Shown here piece by piece: positions 63,513-64,000 of a DNA stretch of 64,000 nucleotides. Both the position numbers and the translations under genes were made by a program. Where the stretch lies: assembly GCF_023631325.1 (NCBI RefSeq), contig NZ_JALQDG010000003.1, forward strand, positions 620,001-684,000, given 5' to 3'. The notes beneath the pieces were generated by a model. The model was given only the letters and a program-made list of their open reading frames with translations. It was not told the origin of the DNA and ran no database searches. How positions within the stretch are numbered: position 1 is the first letter of the stretch; each line of letters starts with the position of its first letter. The DNA comes from Caballeronia sp. INDeC2. GTDB lineage: Bacteria > Pseudomonadota > Gammaproteobacteria > Burkholderiales > Burkholderiaceae.

Positions 63513-64000
63513 ATGGACTTGATCATTCGCCGCGCGTCGCTCGCGGATTCGCGCGGGCTTGTCGATATCGGCATGGAAATGGGGCGCATCGCCGCGATCG
63601 AGCCGCATCTGGCCGCCACCGCACGCGAGGAAATCGATGCGAACGGCGCGCTCGTCACCGCGCCTTTCGTCGATGCGCACTTTCACATGGACGCGACGCT
63701 TTCCTATGGTTTGCCGCGCGTGAATGCGTCGGGCACGCTGCTCGAGGGCATTGCGCTGTGGGGCGAGCTGAAGCCCGAGCTCACGCAGGAAGCGCTCGTC
63801 GAGCGCGCGTTGCAGTATTGCGACTGGGCCGTGGCGCGCGGGCTGCTCGCGATCCGTTCTCACGTCGATGTCTGCGATCCGCGCCTGCTGGCCGTGGAGG
63901 CGCTTGTCGAAGTCAAACGCCGCGTGAAGCCGTATCTCGATCTGCAACTCGTCGCGTTTCCGCAAGACGGCGTGTTGCGCAGCGCGGGCGCGTTCGACAA
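63513..64000 (+). CDS. codA: Cytosine deaminase-like amidohydrolase, 3' end outside window
   Basis: 162 codons of an amidohydrolase are present, from ATG 63513 after GGAGG. The metal-binding HFHMD (with FVDAHFHMDATLSYGLPR) and HVDVCDPRLLAVEALVEVKRRVKPYLDLQLVAFPQDG are typical of CodA-type cytosine/isoguanine deaminases. It would turn cytosine into uracil and ammonia. The gene runs off the right edge without a stop. It lies 81 bp after the nitrilase-like gene and probably belongs to the same LysR-controlled unit. Confidence 0.85.
   Translation, partial: MDLIIRRASLADSRGLVDIGMEMGRIAAIEPHLAATAREEIDANGALVTAPFVDAHFHMDATLSYGLPRVNASGTLLEGIALWGELKPELTQEALVERALQYCDWAVARGLLAIRSHVDVCDPRLLAVEALVEVKRRVKPYLDLQLVAFPQDGVLRSAGAFD

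Overview
The window looks like one end of a large prophage joined to conserved chromosome of a high-G+C betaproteobacterium of the Burkholderia sensu lato group. Caballeronia or Paraburkholderia is the best guess, from the gene content (argA/hrpA, glnA-ntrB-ntrC with a sigma-54 promoter, kdpFABC-kdpDE) and from an intergenic inverted repeat of a type I associate with those genera. The genus is an inference; no rRNA is present.

Bases 1 to about 31,072 are a temperate, contractile-tailed phage. The left part is an early operon of tightly overlapping genes: a winged-helix replication initiator carrying a 22-bp iteron array inside its own reading frame, a possible helicase loader, a VRR-NUC nuclease, NinB, a YbcO-like protein and a candidate late antiterminator. 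A promoter with a palindrome in its spacer and a terminator about 100 bp downstream (4029-4162) form a Q/pR'-like late switch. Packaging and head genes follow (4.8-13.9 kb), then sheath, tube, chaperones and tape measure (14-18.4 kb), a compact baseplate (18.4-24.4 kb) and a tail fibre. A secreted DUF4431-type protein is encoded on the opposite strand inside the baseplate operon. A leftward accessory cluster (25.6-28.2 kb: HTH protein, SGNH hydrolase, small membrane protein, acyltransferase 3) looks like a surface-polysaccharide modification module. The lysis cassette (28.4-30.7 kb) has an overlapping spanin pair. A small gene under a near-perfect LexA box lies next to a tRNA-Leu(UAA) whose 3' end is the probable attachment site. 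The integrase, repressor and other att copy must lie left of the window.

Bases 31.1-64 kb are chromosome: an internally deleted TMEM175-like gene, a YfcE-like phosphoesterase, proP, yggX, argA, hrpA, a YVTN beta-propeller protein, a sterol-desaturase-like protein, an EI24 protein, a CinA-like protein, cutC, a VapBC/FitAB toxin-antitoxin pair in which both genes carry single-base frameshifts, a rhodanese, the nitrogen-control cluster glnA-glnL-glnG, xthA, the potassium-uptake locus kdpFABC and kdpDE split by a long inverted repeat, a GNAT acetyltransferase, and a LysR regulator divergent from a nitrilase-like protein without its catalytic Glu and Cys, followed by a cytosine deaminase cut by the window end.

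The observations most worth a second look are the intragenic iteron origin, the late-promoter palindrome/terminator node, the LexA-controlled gene beside the att site, the surface-modification cluster with its start-codon anomaly, the pseudo-nitrilase with its LysR operator, and the repeat that divides the kdp locus.
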